64,000 nucleotides of DNA, taken from assembly GCA_037576195.1 (NCBI GenBank), contig CM075104.1, forward strand, positions 27,792,211 through 27,856,210. Reading direction: 5' to 3'. The translations under genes and the position numbers were made by a program. Below the pieces are notes generated by a model that saw only the letters and a list, made by a program, of their open reading frames with translations, had not been told where the DNA came from and did no database searches. The first letter of the stretch is position 1, and the number at the start of each line of letters is the position of its first letter. Origin of the DNA: Phytoseiulus persimilis. Taxonomy: Eukaryota > Arthropoda > Arachnida > Mesostigmata > Phytoseiidae. Below are positions 43,089-55,124 of the stretch, one piece after another.

Positions 43089-44880
43089 TCAGATCCTGTT
43101 CACATCACTTATGATTTGGTATTCATTTCTGAACGACAGCTCGTAGAGCACGGCATTAGCGAAGTTGATCAGCGAAAAAACCAGGACGACAAGAATCATC
43201 AAGAGGACGACCAGTTGATAACTGAGCAGGTCCCTCAGGAATCCCGCAAAACCCGCATGCCCAACTAGATAGCCGAAGCATAATGAGAAAAAGATGAGGC
43301 TCGAGAAGAAGCCATGGGTTGAGACATCATCTGGCATTCCTAGTTCCTCCGTTAGATAGTGCATGCCACGTATCATGCTTGAAGAGAAGAGAGCGGCTAC
43401 ACCAGTACCGATTAGGGCCTGTCCAAAGAGCCTCACATGCAGGGTTGGTTCAATGGAAATCAAACCGCAAGGGGAGAAGAAAAACAAGCCGAGCACCGAG
43501 AGCGCAAACCCTGCCGCTTGCGTAAATTGTAGGCCCCGTCGAGAAGCACATGCCAGACTCCAGACGTATATACAAGCACCATAGCTCACAGTTGCTACGG
43601 CGAAGCAGTAGCCGATTTCAGTGTGACTCAGATAGAAGGCTTCCAGCTCTATCGATAGAGTGATGTCATTGAAGCCTATCATCAAATAGCAGATTGAGAT
43701 ATTCGCCAGGACGAGGAAGAGCGGGAAGTCCATGTATCTATAATTCAGCGGTTTCCCTTCCTCCACCAGAGTCGCCACTTTCTTCGGACTCGGTAAGACT
43801 ACCATGAGCACCAAGCAGATGAACAACGAACAGACGCCCACAGAGACGAAAGGGAACGCGTAGCCGAATTGTTCGTAAAGTATAGCCCCTATGCTTGGCC
43901 AAATCATGAGCCCGATGTTGTAGAAGGCTTCAAGGAACGGCAGGAAAGTAGCTCTCTTCTCACCGAGCTCGACGGCCACAATGGGGTAGATGGCGGTTGT
44001 AGCTGCGACGGGTCCTATCGAGTGCACGATTCTTGTGATGAGATTCGCGTAGAAGAACTCTTCGCTGTCATGGAACAGCTCGTTGAAGAATCCATGAGCC
44101 GTCAGCGTGAGCCCACTGAGGAACAAGCCAGAGATCACCATCGTTTTCGGTACCACTCCTCTCCTCAGGAGTAAACCGATAAGCGGACTCCCGATCAATC
44201 CAACGCACGAGCCAGCTGCGAAGAATGCTCCGACCTGGGAATGAATCGAAGCCTCAAGATGTCCCCTACGGACGCACTAGTTCAACAGTCGCTCTCCACA
44301 GTGAGAACATACAGCGATCATATTGTATGCTGCCACCCATCGGAAAGTAGCGTTTCATGTAGGTCGGCCAGTTCCCACAGTAGCAGTCACAGACGGTGCC
44401 TCGAAATCTTCCATTCCGTGGCTTTGACAGTCGCGGAACAAAGATTTTCACTCATTGTCAACTTTTCCACGCCCTAAAGAACCCTCGGAAATCAATGGAG
44501 CCTCTGACAGGACTCCAGGTCCACGACACGGAGACTTTCCGCAATCAGCGGGAGCTGAATTCTGTCAGGGCGCAGATACTTCCTCGAGGTTTGATTTATG
44601 ATATCCTGATAATGAATTTCCGAGAACGAGGACGAAACTTCCAAGCGTGACTCACCTGAGAAGCAGTGTTGCCTTTTCCTTGAGCTACATTCGGGTAAAA
44701 TGGCATGAAGACAGCATAATGAGCGCTGAGCATGAAACTCTCCAACAGCGATAAAATCACAACTGTCAGTTGCCTTCGTGTCAGCATTTCTGGTCGAAAA
44801 AAAACCTCTAACGCTTCGAGCTGCGTATAGTATCCGGGCTTTTGGCCTCCGCTGAAACCGCTGATGGCGAACTGCGCCAA
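43089..44880 (-). CDS. MFS transporter related to SLC18B1 (at least 2 exons, about 456 aa)
   Basis: Twelve-helix membrane transporter of the major facilitator superfamily, closest in my reading to the SLC18B1 branch of the vesicular amine/polyamine transporters. Exons: 44880-44656 and 44234-43089, joined in phase with GTGAGT/CCCAG sites. Seen: helix 1 after LTRRQLTVVILSLLESFML, the helix 2-3 region VGLIGSPLIGLLLRRG, the loop LGEKRATFLPFLEAFYNIG, and a run of hydrophobic helices to the stop. The substrate cannot be read from the sequence. The start is unsettled: the frame is open above 44880 but has no ATG until 44787 (in EMLTRRQL), and an AACAG acceptor at about 44887 hints at an additional upstream exon. 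With the start at 44787 the protein would be 425 aa. Confidence 0.85.
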
Positions 44881-44890
44881 AGTGTTCTGT

Positions 44891-45836
44891 TTGCGTTCTC
44901 AGCCGATGGTGTGCATGTGCACGTCAGGAATCATCCAATGCGGGGATGAAGTCGCGCTGAGTTCGGAGTTTGAACACCATACGGCATACTCCCGCGGGAA
45001 AAGTAGCAGCATATGAGCGGCTACTGCGTAAGTCCACTCCACCCGACCTCATCTCAAAGAAACAGTCTCCTAGAAACCATGGCGAAAAGCTGAACGAAGC
45101 TGTCTACGGGGATCGCGCAACCGAAATGGCCAGCTTGAAGCGAGGATTGCCTAACAGCAATCTCCTCTATCTGTTCAGAGCGAAGTGGCGCCGATTCCTC
45201 TTGAGAATCCGACCGAGTCTCCGCACTGAATGCTGCGAAGAACGTAGGCCAACTCGATTTCCCGCATGTCACTCAATCCTTCCCGGCTAGATGTTTTTCT
45301 CTCAGGGGGCAGAATTCCAGCGGGGCAATTCCTTTGGACCCGTTTCAATGGACCAGGAGATCAACGTTGAGTTTCCGCTTCAGCGGTTGGTCAGCAGCGA
45401 TCAGACTCGATGTAGTTTCTGTGTGCGATCGAGTTAAATATGGATTACTTCTCAAGTCGATCTGAGCACTCGGCGTATGGAAACCCGACCAATCACGAGG
45501 TAGGCTGGGATTTCGGCAGCAGGTCCCGCAAACCATGGTGTTGCAAGCCGCGTGACACACTTCAACGTCGGACGAAATTCGAGGTCTAATGCGGAACTTC
45601 TCGCCCAATCTGAGCGGCGTTGTCGCCATTGAATCATTCTTGCGTAGCGTGAAGCGGTTTCGAGTGCATCGACGGGCTTCTCTCCGCAGATAATCTACCC
45701 CAATATCCTCTGGTTCCTGCCATGGCTGTCCCTGAGTTCGGACCATCCGCCAAAACTGTCCCGCTACGATTTCGCTACTATTCATGAAAATATTTCTCTC
45801 ATGGATAGATTAGCCATACATCAGTTATGGATACGT
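44891..45836. other. Intergenic stretch between transporter and Argonaute
   Basis: No recognisable gene. A minus-strand frame of 146 codons (45345-45785) is cysteine-containing but matches no family I know and overlaps equal-quality frames. The promoter of the transporter should lie at its left edge. Confidence 0.4.
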
Positions 45837-45842
45837 TTTATT
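45837..45842 (-). terminator. Polyadenylation signal of the Argonaute gene
   Basis: AATAAA on the minus strand, about 220 bases after the Argonaute stop; the first canonical signal downstream of it. Confidence 0.6.
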
Positions 45843-46063
45843 GGAGCACAAGTTAAACTGCTGGTTCTGGAAAGCTTCTCGCCCGGGAAGGAACCGCACG
45901 ATTGGGAGCGGCTGGAGACGAACCACCGGTTCATTCCTAGCCGCAGCCTTTAATGCCGTTTCTGTGCATAGGGGTCAAAAGAAAGCTTCCAGAAAAAAAG
46001 TCTGAATATATCGGTAGCACGGTTAGAGTATGTTTTTTTTTTCGACACGAGCGGGTGTGAAGC

Positions 46064-49000
46064 TCAGAGGAAGTACATCGATGCGGCATATTCTGGGGTG
46101 ACGTTGGCCGCCGCGTGGTACGTGTCGAGAATCTTCTGCTCATCCTCTTCGAGACCACGAGCGCCGTTCGGTCCGGAGGAGTGAGACCTTCCTTCGATGC
46201 TGTTGCTCATGGCGCTGTTAAAGTACTTGAACGCACCAAGCTCGGCGGCCCTGAACGCGACATGATGGGCGTAGTAAACAGGCGCGGGGAGGGACACGGC
46301 CCGCGGGCATTTCCCGTACAGATGACACATGTAGTATGTCAGACTCTGGAGCTGATCGTTCGAGAAGCCATTCTCATCCGCGAGAACAGTGTAATGGGCC
46401 GGCTTCGAGGTGCCCTGGATGCCTTCATGAGAGGCCAAGTAGAAGTTCCACACCCTGGATCCTGTCATTACGTCGTCGACCACGGTTCCAGCAATTGGAT
46501 TTTGCTTCTCGCGATTTTGTCTGTCCACGGTGACTTTGCTCGGGAAAATGCGCGAGTCGTGCCTCTTCTGCACGGTGATGAATGTGATCGGGGGCCGGTA
46601 GTTATCTCCAGGGAGCTCTTGACAGACCTCCACGATGGCCCTCATTTCTTTCTGGAGCACGGCGTTGAACTGACCATTCGAAACGCCGTCGCGGTAGACA
46701 ATGATCCGCTCCGGCTTCCTCTGGGTTTCACGGAAGAAGCCCCGGAATATTTTCTCGAGGGCCGGCTTCAGTATTTCTCTCTGGATGATTTCTTTGTCTG
46801 CAGAATTCGGGGGCTTGCGTTGGGCCCTCATGAACGCATGGTAGAGCGTAGCGTTTCGGTTCCTGGTTCCAACGATTCCGACGGTCGACGGCATCTTGGC
46901 GTGCCCTTCCCTGACTTTCGCCTGGCCGTGGTTGACATCCATACCTGCAGAAAAACAACAAGTCAGCTTCTCCAGCCATCGAGAGTGGCTGCGGGAAGCC
47001 TTTCATGCGACAACTCTCGACCTGACTGATCGCTATCAACTCACCGATAATGAGCACGGGATGGGCATTGAGAAACTGCTGGGCGAACTCAGTGCTCACG
47101 GCAATGACGTTTTCGCCATTGAACTTCGGATTGAGGCCGTAAAGTATGTTCACGATGCACTGATCGGGGCCCGGTCTCGAGTTATTGACGACCTTGCCAA
47201 TGGTGCTCGACTTGACGCATTTCGACGAAACCCCCAGCTTGACGTCACAAATGAATTTGATCGCCGCGTGGACCGGGGTCGAGTCGCTGACCACAAAGAG
47301 CACGAACTGCAGACCGTTGGCTTTCACTGGAAAAACGAAGAACGTCTGTCAGGACATCGATCGGGGAAAGCAGGTGAATGATTCTGTGAATATTAATCGA
47401 GCTGAACAGATGGCGAGAAACATCTTACCGAATACCTCGATGGCCTCCTCAACTTTGTCCATGGCCATTCGATCGACGATGGCATGGAATTGATTGCCTC
47501 CGCGCATGAGAGGCTTGGCGAGCTGGACTCCCGAGCCAGAGCCCTGCTTCATGAACACATCCACGAATCTGTGAACGTCTTCCTGACGGACACGTTCGTC
47601 AGTGATGATCACTGTCCATTTGGTGATCTTGGATCCCGAGAAGAATCTGTCCGATCTGAAGTCGATGACACCGGGGCTGACCTTCACGGCTCGATTCTGA
47701 CTAGCCACGAGCTTCGGCACCGGGAGGATACGTGCCGGTACTACCAGCTCCTTTCCTATTTGGAGATCGAACTCGCGGTCGAGCTCGCTCTGCTGGCCAA
47801 GCGTTGTCACCGTCGCTCGAATCTCTTCCAATCGGTTCCTCGGTGGGATAGCGGCGAGTTTGATTATGTCGCTGGTGAGTTGCGGCGTCTGTTCGCCGCG
47901 GAACGGGTTCCCGGGCAGAATGGTCACCACCTCCAGAGGGAAAAACTTCGGTTGGTCGTAGCCGACCTGGACGCAAGGCCAATCGGGGAACTTGAGAGGC
48001 TCGTAATTCTCGGCAAAATATTTGGCGACCGAGAGTTTACGGCCTTCCCTGTTGACGAACATGATTCTCGAAGCAGGCTCGTTAGTGATTGAGGCAATGG
48101 TGAAGATCTTCTGTCTGGTCTTCTTCAGATGCATCGTCTGAGCACGGCAGCGTGAGAGCTTGTTCTTCAGCTCTTTCACGTTGCTCGGATGCAGCGTCGG
48201 CGGCAGATTTGGTCCGAGACGGGTCAGCTCCAGGAGCAGGTCGGTCAACTTGCCCGGTCTGATGAATGCCGTGATGGCGTAGTTCACATTCAAATAGAGC
48301 TTCTTTGCCCCGGGGATGACATGCGCTTTGTAGCCAGTCCAGAGATCGAAGCCCCCACCGATTGGCCTCGGGGCTTCGCCGGGAAGGCCATAGAATCCTC
48401 TCCCGAGAGGTGTGTACGATAGTGATGGCATATGGTTCATCATCAGAGCGAGAGCCAATAGAGACTCCTCTTCATCAGGACTCTTGCCGAAGTTATCGCC
48501 GGGCTGCAGGCCGGTCAAAGGAACTCTTTTCTCGAAACTCAACGTGACGTCCCATTCGTCGTTGTCGAAATTGACGATCACATGCAGGCCATCGTTCGGC
48601 ACCCTCTTCATGCCGCAACACCTCTGGCGCCCGTCATACGCGAGCAGCTGGTCGCCACATTCTCGGCGGGGCAACTCAGCAAAAACCTTCCTGTTGAGCT
48701 TCATGCCAAGCTTGCGCTCTTTGCGGGGGCCTTGCGCGGGACCCGCCGCTGCTTTCTTGGATCCTTCTTTGGCCTTCCTTTCGATTTTAGAAATCTTTAC
48801 GGTGTAAAAGTACGCTTCCGTGTACTTCGACCCTAGTTTGAGCTCATAGTAGTTTGTTAGGCACTCAATTCTGGCAAAGCCGACCTGGCCTGCGGCTCTC
48901 GGTTTCGCCAGAGGGAGCGCTATCTGAGAGTCCTTCGGGAAATCGACGCATGGCCGCGGGGGTTGGAGTAGCGGAATCATTTGATTACTTTTTGCTTCCG

Positions 49001-49277
49001 GCATCGTCCAGGTTTCACTCGGTGGAGCTTGACGACCGAAGTTCCCACCGCCGCGACCTCGACCACCGCCGCCTCCACGGTAGCCTCCGCCGCCACCAAA
49101 GCCGCCGCCGCCGCCGCGGTAGCCACCACGATCACCACCACCGCCGCCTCCGCGGTATCCACCACCACCTCCGCCGCCGCCTCCGCGGTATCCACCACCA
49201 CCTCCGCCACGATGACCATTGCCACGGTCGGCTCCTCCGCCACGACCTCCTCTGTTTCCGCCTCGGCCTCTATCCAT
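46064..49277 (-). CDS. AGO: Argonaute protein, AGO2-like, with glycine-rich N-terminus (3 exons, 1003 aa)
   Basis: Small-RNA-guided effector of RNA interference. Exons: 49277-47429, 47326-47045, 46944-46064; phases agree. Residues 1 to about 82 are an RGG/GGYRGGG low-complexity region, as in many AGO2-type proteins. The N domain follows, then PAZ (NYEPLKFPDWPCVQVGYDQ, KFFPLEVVTILPG), MID, and PIWI. PIWI is well preserved: GMDVNHG supplies the first catalytic Asp (713), YRDGVSNGQF the second (796) and AHHVAF the His (937). TVQKRHDSRIFP, GTVVDDVMT and FYLASHEGIQGTSKPAHYTV are also present. The glutamate finger could not be pinned down by eye, so slicing is likely but not shown. The end, AASMYFL, is the usual buried Argonaute C-terminus with Leu for Ala. 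Divergence from AGO1-type sequence and the Gly-rich head place it in the siRNA-class AGO2 group by inference. Confidence 0.95.
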
Positions 49278-52200
49278 TTGTAACCTCTGGAAGTAATATC
49301 AGAGCATTGAGCAACGTTTCGTTGAGGTTTCCGGCGGCGAAAACCTCTCGCAACATGAGGACACGCCTAATCCGGAAGGTTGTTAGTTTTTCCCTGCGGC
49401 TCCGAACCCTCTCTCCTCCGATTCTCTCGATCATTGCAGTGAAGAAAATCCGCTACAACCAGTGGGTTCCGCCGCTTTGACAAATCCGGTGCGCAGTTGA
49501 TCACAACCACATCCCAGGCGCTAGCCCTAGCCAGCGAGGCTTAGCTCGGAGATTCCTCGTCTCCGAATTGACGCGCTTCTCCAGGACGCGTAGCTCTCAT
49601 CCGCTAATCTGAGAACCAGAGCGGGTGGACCCCACGCATACCTACTGAAGCTAAGCAGCGCGTAAAATAGAAGAAACTCACCTGTGAGGATGACTCCGCG
49701 AATACGCGTTCGCGACGTGGCTTTCCCGAGGAGTAGTCGGGGCCGTTATGACCACGACGAGTCGTTCGGCATCATGAGGAGTTCCGCTGCGCTAGCGGGG
49801 GAGAGAGCAGGCGCGATGAGATTGGGGGGAGAATCTACGACTGTTCAGCGATATAGAACCGAATGTTCTAGAAACTTAGCGGGCAACCCGCTAACGCCGA
49901 GCCACGTATCATCCCGCGTCACCTAGCCACTTTAGACATAATTTGCTAAGCATGAGTCACGCTCTCATGGAGGAATGAATTTAACTGGGATTCGCGAGAC
50001 CGCAAGGATCACATAGAACGCCCAAGGACGACACCAACGAGAGAATCGACGTTAAATCCTTGGGAGCCATCGGGAACAGCGGATCGAGGAGGGAGCACGT
50101 CATCGATCCCGACGCAGTTATACGGCTGTCGATGGCAAAACCATTTAATTTGCTAGTAACCAGATGTAACGTGAACAGCCGACTCACTATCGGAGAAAAT
50201 CCGAATCTGAGGATCGGAATGATAGACTCTACATTTAGCTTCACCTGGATATCAAAAAACAGCACATCGTTTTTCATTGCGTTGATCAGATAGGAAACGT
50301 CGTCCGCAACTACCATCTTGCCAAGGCTGTGTGTCCGTGGAAAGTCCCCGGGTCGCCCGGAAACGCAGCAGGGATTAACATGGGAGAAAACGAGATCGGT
50401 CTCAGCACTATGTAGCAGCTCAATGACGTCGCGATTCGGAGCGCTATGTCTGTCTGGGCAGAGGCCGCGAGCCTGTTGCGCTGTAATAACTACCGTCGGA
50501 CTCTATAGTAAGGGTGATGCGCGTCGAAAAATATTGGAAAGTGCAGCTCCGCCCGGCATTCGCCGCAGCTTACAGTCGGTAGTCGCTACCCGGTCGACAG
50601 CGGGGACATCGCAGATAGCGAGTCGAACAATTCAAAGCTGCGTTCTCCCATCGGCGCAAACATGGTGCTTGCCAGCTTGCTACCCGTGGCCGGCCTTGAC
50701 GTTGAAGCCAACCGTCGCTATGCCGGCTGTGTGGCTCTTTCGGCTTCCCTTCGGAGTCAGTCAAAGGACATTGACGGTTCAACCTGTCGCATTGGAAGAG
50801 CTAACTCCGTCGGGTTCCAAAAAATCAATTAGAAGGCTCACTTGTTCGGGTCCGGATTCCAGCCCCTCCGAGCACGGGAGAATTCTCTTCAAGAAACGAT
50901 GGCAAGTCAACTTGGTCTGGATTCGTCAGCGTCACAGGGCGGTCAGCCACTGTCGCAACCAGGAGAAAAACTTCCGCAGCCGGGGAACCGCAACGACCTT
51001 CAAACCCAAAGCGTCCACTCACAGACTTGGCTCCGTCGAGAGATTGCAGTGTAGTCAGAGACGGCGCAGGTAGGCTGGAGTGGAATCGACCGCAGCGTTT
51101 TCGTTTTTTTCCAGCAAAGCGGGAATCGGAACCGGTTCCTGTTGAAGTCTAGGTTAGGTATCAACTCAATACGGTCTTGAGATTCGGAATTCGTGGCTCA
51201 GAATCTGGAATGCAAGCAATGGAAGCAAACGCACTCGTTCAAGTTGACTATAGTAGAACCATCGAGCGGACAACTCGCCGGTGCATCACAATAGTAGGAT
51301 AACTTGCAGCTTCTACTCCTTCTCGTTGATTCCGTCAGCGTAGGCTTTCATATACCAGTTGAGAGTGCACTGACAAGGCCTTGGAGACTACACCTCGATT
51401 AAATCAGTGCCACTACATTTGAGCGGAGACTGGAGACCCCATTTCAGCGCAGGCCCAATTTGAGCGAAATCCGTTTCGAGCCGAGGCTCAATTTGAGCGG
51501 ACGGTAGCGGCGCGGGCGACGCTGGTGTGGTTCGAACTTATTTCACTTGGTTCCTCTCGGATGTCTCGGTATCATGTTGATGTTGGCAGGAATGTGTGCG
51601 CGCTTTTTTCCGGAGTGCGGAAAAAATATGCCGCTGAGCATCGTGCACTCGACCAGAGGGCAACCTTAGCTCATCGTTGGCGACTGTTTTTCTTTGCATC
51701 TCTTCCATTGAGGTCCAACCGACCAGCGAGAACTGAGGCGGCCCGCGAGCGGAGCGAGCGGCGTCTATAGTTCTATAGCCAGCTCTTCGGCGAGGCGAAA
51801 GCCAACAAAGTAGCGATCGGTGTCTCGAACTCCCTAAAACAAAGGTACTCGGAGAACATAGGTTTCCGTCGATGCCGGGGGCAGTGCTCCGGCACGATTG
51901 CACCACATACTGATCATCCATTTCGTCGACGAGAACCTCAAGAAATGAGCGCTGCAGCTCTTCCTCAACCAGACCGGGTATCCGCGCCGAAATCGGTTTT
52001 GCGCAGAAGTTGGCCGTCACCTCTCCGGCCGACGAGTCGTCCGATCTTCGAACCCGGCTTGGAGAGCCTTAGTTTTTCATTCGAGATCATAGTATGAAAT
52101 TACGTGTGGAAACTTGACTCGCTGGCTTGTTCGCCACTCAAGGACACGGTTCAGGGTGGGCACCGTCGCCAGCTTTTGCTCAATTTTTAGCACGTCATCG

Positions 52201-52537
52201 AACCAGTTGAGATTCTCGTTAGATCCGTGTAAACGAGCTATTTCTTGCGATCTGCAAACGCTCTCCAACAATTGGCGAGCCTCTTGTTTTCCTTGATCTG
52301 GTGAAAGACCAGAAGACGCTGTGTCAGGGTGATACCTGCGTGCAGTTACCTTCGACGTCGGAGCGCCTTTACGGACCACGCTTGAACGGTGTTAACTCGT
52401 TCGGACCGAACGCTCCCATCACCTGATTGATCCCGCTAATGTGATACTAGAGGGCTTTTTCGCAGCACCTGGCATCGAGCATGAATCGATCTAATCACAG
52501 AGGCTATCCAGGCTCTTTATAGGCAGTGTTGGCACAG
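49278..52537. other. Upstream of Argonaute, no confident gene
   Basis: The first 400 bases should hold the Argonaute promoter and 5' UTR on the minus strand. A plus frame at 50318-51073 (251 codons) is rich in Ser/Arg/Pro without a motif. Minus frames at 51538-52020 and 52077-52379 look somewhat more protein-like; the second is listed separately. A GC-rich repeat-like phrase (GCGAGCGGAGCGAGCGGCG) sits at about 51.75 kb. Confidence 0.4.
52077..52379 (-). CDS. Possible coding fragment of unknown family
   Basis: A minus-strand frame of 100 codons reads like a charged, partly helical protein (QEARQLLESVCRSQEIARLH, then ENLNWFDDVLKIEQKLATVP) and ends VKFPHVISYYDLE before a stop. A second minus frame follows 57 bases further on (GLVEEELQRSFLEVLVDEMD). 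They could be parts of one unrecognised gene or of a transposon remnant. I recognise no domain and could not find supporting splice sites. Confidence 0.25.
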   Translation of the reverse strand: MVRKGAPTSKVTARRYHPDTASSGLSPDQGKQEARQLLESVCRSQEIARLHGSNENLNWFDDVLKIEQKLATVPTLNRVLEWRTSQRVKFPHVISYYDLE

Positions 52538-52545
52538 GTTGGGAG

Positions 52546-52704
52546 TAGACATCATATTCCGTAGTACGGAGTACGGCAATTGAATTTCCGTACCGGGGCG
52601 GCGAAAATGAATTTCCGTACCAGGAAGTACGGAAATTGAATTCCCGTACTGAGCCGGTACGGAAATTCAATTGCCGTACTCCGTACTACGGAAAATGATG
52701 TCTA
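52546..52704. mobile_element. Palindromic non-autonomous DNA transposon (foldback MITE, copy 2)
   Basis: A 159-bp near-perfect palindrome with the same ends as the element at 18.6 kb (TAGACATCATWTTCC) and an exact 8-bp target duplication GTTGGGAG (52538-52545 and 52705-52712). The interior consists of short inverted GTACGGAAATT/AATTTCCGTAC steps and is otherwise unrelated to the interior of copy 1. It has no coding capacity. Identical termini with different interiors are the usual sign of elements moved by one transposase. Confidence 0.92.
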
Positions 52705-52712
52705 GTTGGGAG

Positions 52713-55124
52713 GCAGATGGCGTGCATGGGATTCTTTCCAAACAACCCAACTCAATGTCCACCGTCGAGATCCGTTTGGAACCGAGAACCTCAGTTTCCA
52801 TTGATTGACTCGCTTTCAACGCGTGTTCCAGGAGAGAAATCCGAAAGGGGCGGGAGAATATATTTCATTGTTTGTCCCCAAAATATCGGCAGTCGGGATC
52901 CGTAGTGATTAGTGGAAATGTATTCCTCGTTTACTTTCATGGCGAAGTCGAGAATGTTTGGATAGTATGATCACTAGAGTCCCTATCCTGTGGTCTTTCA
53001 AAAAGCTGTTCGCAGACACCAAGGTCGAGTGGCGCTGAATCTCTTACACAACATCATGTGTTCTTCCCACGCTGAGAGTTCAGTCAGCGGGAGCTCCAAC
53101 CGCGGCCAGCAGATTGGAAACAGAGGCCTCCCCGCGCAGTGCCCGCTTCTCTCTGGTCAATTTACAGCCGTGTCAACCAGACCGCCCCCATTGGCTACGA
53201 TTTCCCGACTGGAAGTTGCATCTGAACATCTCTCCGCCTCAACCACCCTAAGCCCGATCCGATCTCGCGACGTGTGCAGTCGGAAAAATCTGCCGCATGA
53301 AGGTGCTCGCCGTTACCGAACGGGAGTGTGAGGCGAAAATCTCTTTCATAGAACTCGCATTTCATGGGCGACGATTGAGCGAGAAAGCCATAAACATAGT
53401 ACGCTTCTCGACCGCGTGGATGACAGCGAATCAGGAACCTTCGGAGTCAGGTCTCGTGGTCCAAGAGTATCTCGCGCGAATCACACATGTCGACTCGGTT
53501 CCGAGTTCGGTGTTGCATGTCCGAGGCTGGCTCATTCTCGAGACAGAAGAAAGTTGTGGCTGAGCGAAAACTGAAATTCTCTTTCCCATAGACACCCAGG
53601 TATCACGCTCGCTCACGAGAGGCATGCAAGCTGATTTCTATCGAATGTCCTCTTAAAGATCACCACCTACGGATCTTCTCCTCCCTCGGTTCCGATTCTG
53701 TGGTCTATTTCTTCTCAAGCTCCGGAGACTCTTATAGGCTTATTATATTCTCACAGGACTAGAATTGTAGTTCATGAGCTTTTCCAACGACCGAATTTTC
53801 TATGTTGGACCCGAAATCGGTTCCCTCCGTTTGTTCAACTCCAATCCCGAGCAGGGTCGGCTCAGCAGTTCTCGTCTTTGTTATAGAAGCCCGGACATAC
53901 CACAAGAGCGATTTCAGCTTACTGGAGGATCGTTAGTAGGTGGGGAAAGGGGGGGGGGGGCTTCCGTAATTTGATCCCAAATTTGTGAAGCCACGCGAGT
54001 TTTTTGGAATACGCTGTCGTCTCCGTACTTGGTTATCGATTTGAGTAGCTCCATGGGTTCCGTAACTTTCATATGATTCCGAAAACTACGTCAGATCCTA
54101 CAGTTTATCATCCAGCTATACAGATTACCAGCACCGACATATCGTTTGTGAAAATGTGCAAAGGTCGTGCATTCGGCTGACAAATTTCCGGTCTGAATTC
54201 ACCAGCTGGGCTGTATTGAAGAAGAAGCCGAACTTTTTGTCCAGGTCAGCTAAATGCTTGAACCAGTCCTCCGCTTCTCATTGGAGGAGAATTGTACGCT
54301 TGGAAGCCAGATGATTCTACACGCTCCGAAAGCCGGAACTCTCCCGGAATCAATTTGCGTCAGAACCCAGGTGTCCATCGGCGACTATCTCTATCGTGTA
54401 GTTCTTGTCCGGAAATTGTATCGTGAGTCAAAGTTCGAAATTATGAGCGTCCCTCTGCACAATAACGCGCACAGGTCTCCCTCTACCGAGGGCGATCATA
54501 CTCTCCTGACTCTGAGCCATCCTTTGTCCTCAACTTCTTGAGCGAACATATTCGAGACGTTCTGCATCCGCGGCATGCGATCCATTGTAGAGCGTGGATC
54601 TGAGACGCTTCACAGGGGTGTTGTTAAGGAAGCGAGCGATTTCAGTCGAAGGTCCGATCTTGGGGAAAAGGCCACTCAGTGATACGGTATTTCTGCTTGA
54701 TGTTACCGCTCACTTCTCCCACAGCCCAATGAGTTTCCGTTGCGTATCGAGAGTGGTTAGCATCTTCGGTAGACAACTGTTAACGGTTACACTTCTGAGA
54801 AGCGTCTTCGATCAGAGCATGTTGAAAGAGGTTACAGGGCACATTCAACGGATGCGGAACGTACCGAACACGTTGGCTAGAGGAGTTGAAAAAATGGCTG
54901 GAACAGAGTTAGCAGGGAGTGGTCCGGCGTGAGATCTAACAGGGTTCCAGATCCCGCTGAACCGACAGAAACTTTCGAGCTCTGAAGATCTCTTCCGTGG
55001 CGAGCTGCCGGTCGTCCCAGTCAGTGTCCCATCTGGCCGAAACTCCGAATGAAGACGGCATCATGAACCTCGAGATGCATCGTGACTGCAGCAATATTCT
55101 GAACGTGGGAGCTTTTTTGCGCCG
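52713..55124. other. Stretch without a recognisable gene
   Basis: Open frames of 60-113 codons occur on the plus strand, none with a known motif. A run of 12 G lies at 53949-53960. The right end may include the 3' part of the LINE that starts at 55125 on the minus strand. Confidence 0.4.

Noticed and set aside
46115-49480. Very long plus-strand frames (304, 202, 131 and 208 codons) across the Argonaute locus
   Set aside because: They are antisense shadows of the Argonaute exons; G/C-ending codons on the coding strand remove stops on the opposite strand. Their products have no family resemblance.
49600-49665. 5S rRNA-like phrase (GAAGCTAAGCAG)
   Set aside because: The match is limited to about a dozen bases; other 5S control elements are absent.
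50318-51073. Plus-strand frame of 251 codons
   Set aside because: Composition is Ser/Arg/Pro/Thr with no motif, and no start context or splice partners were seen. A frame of this length is only mildly unexpected in a window of this size.
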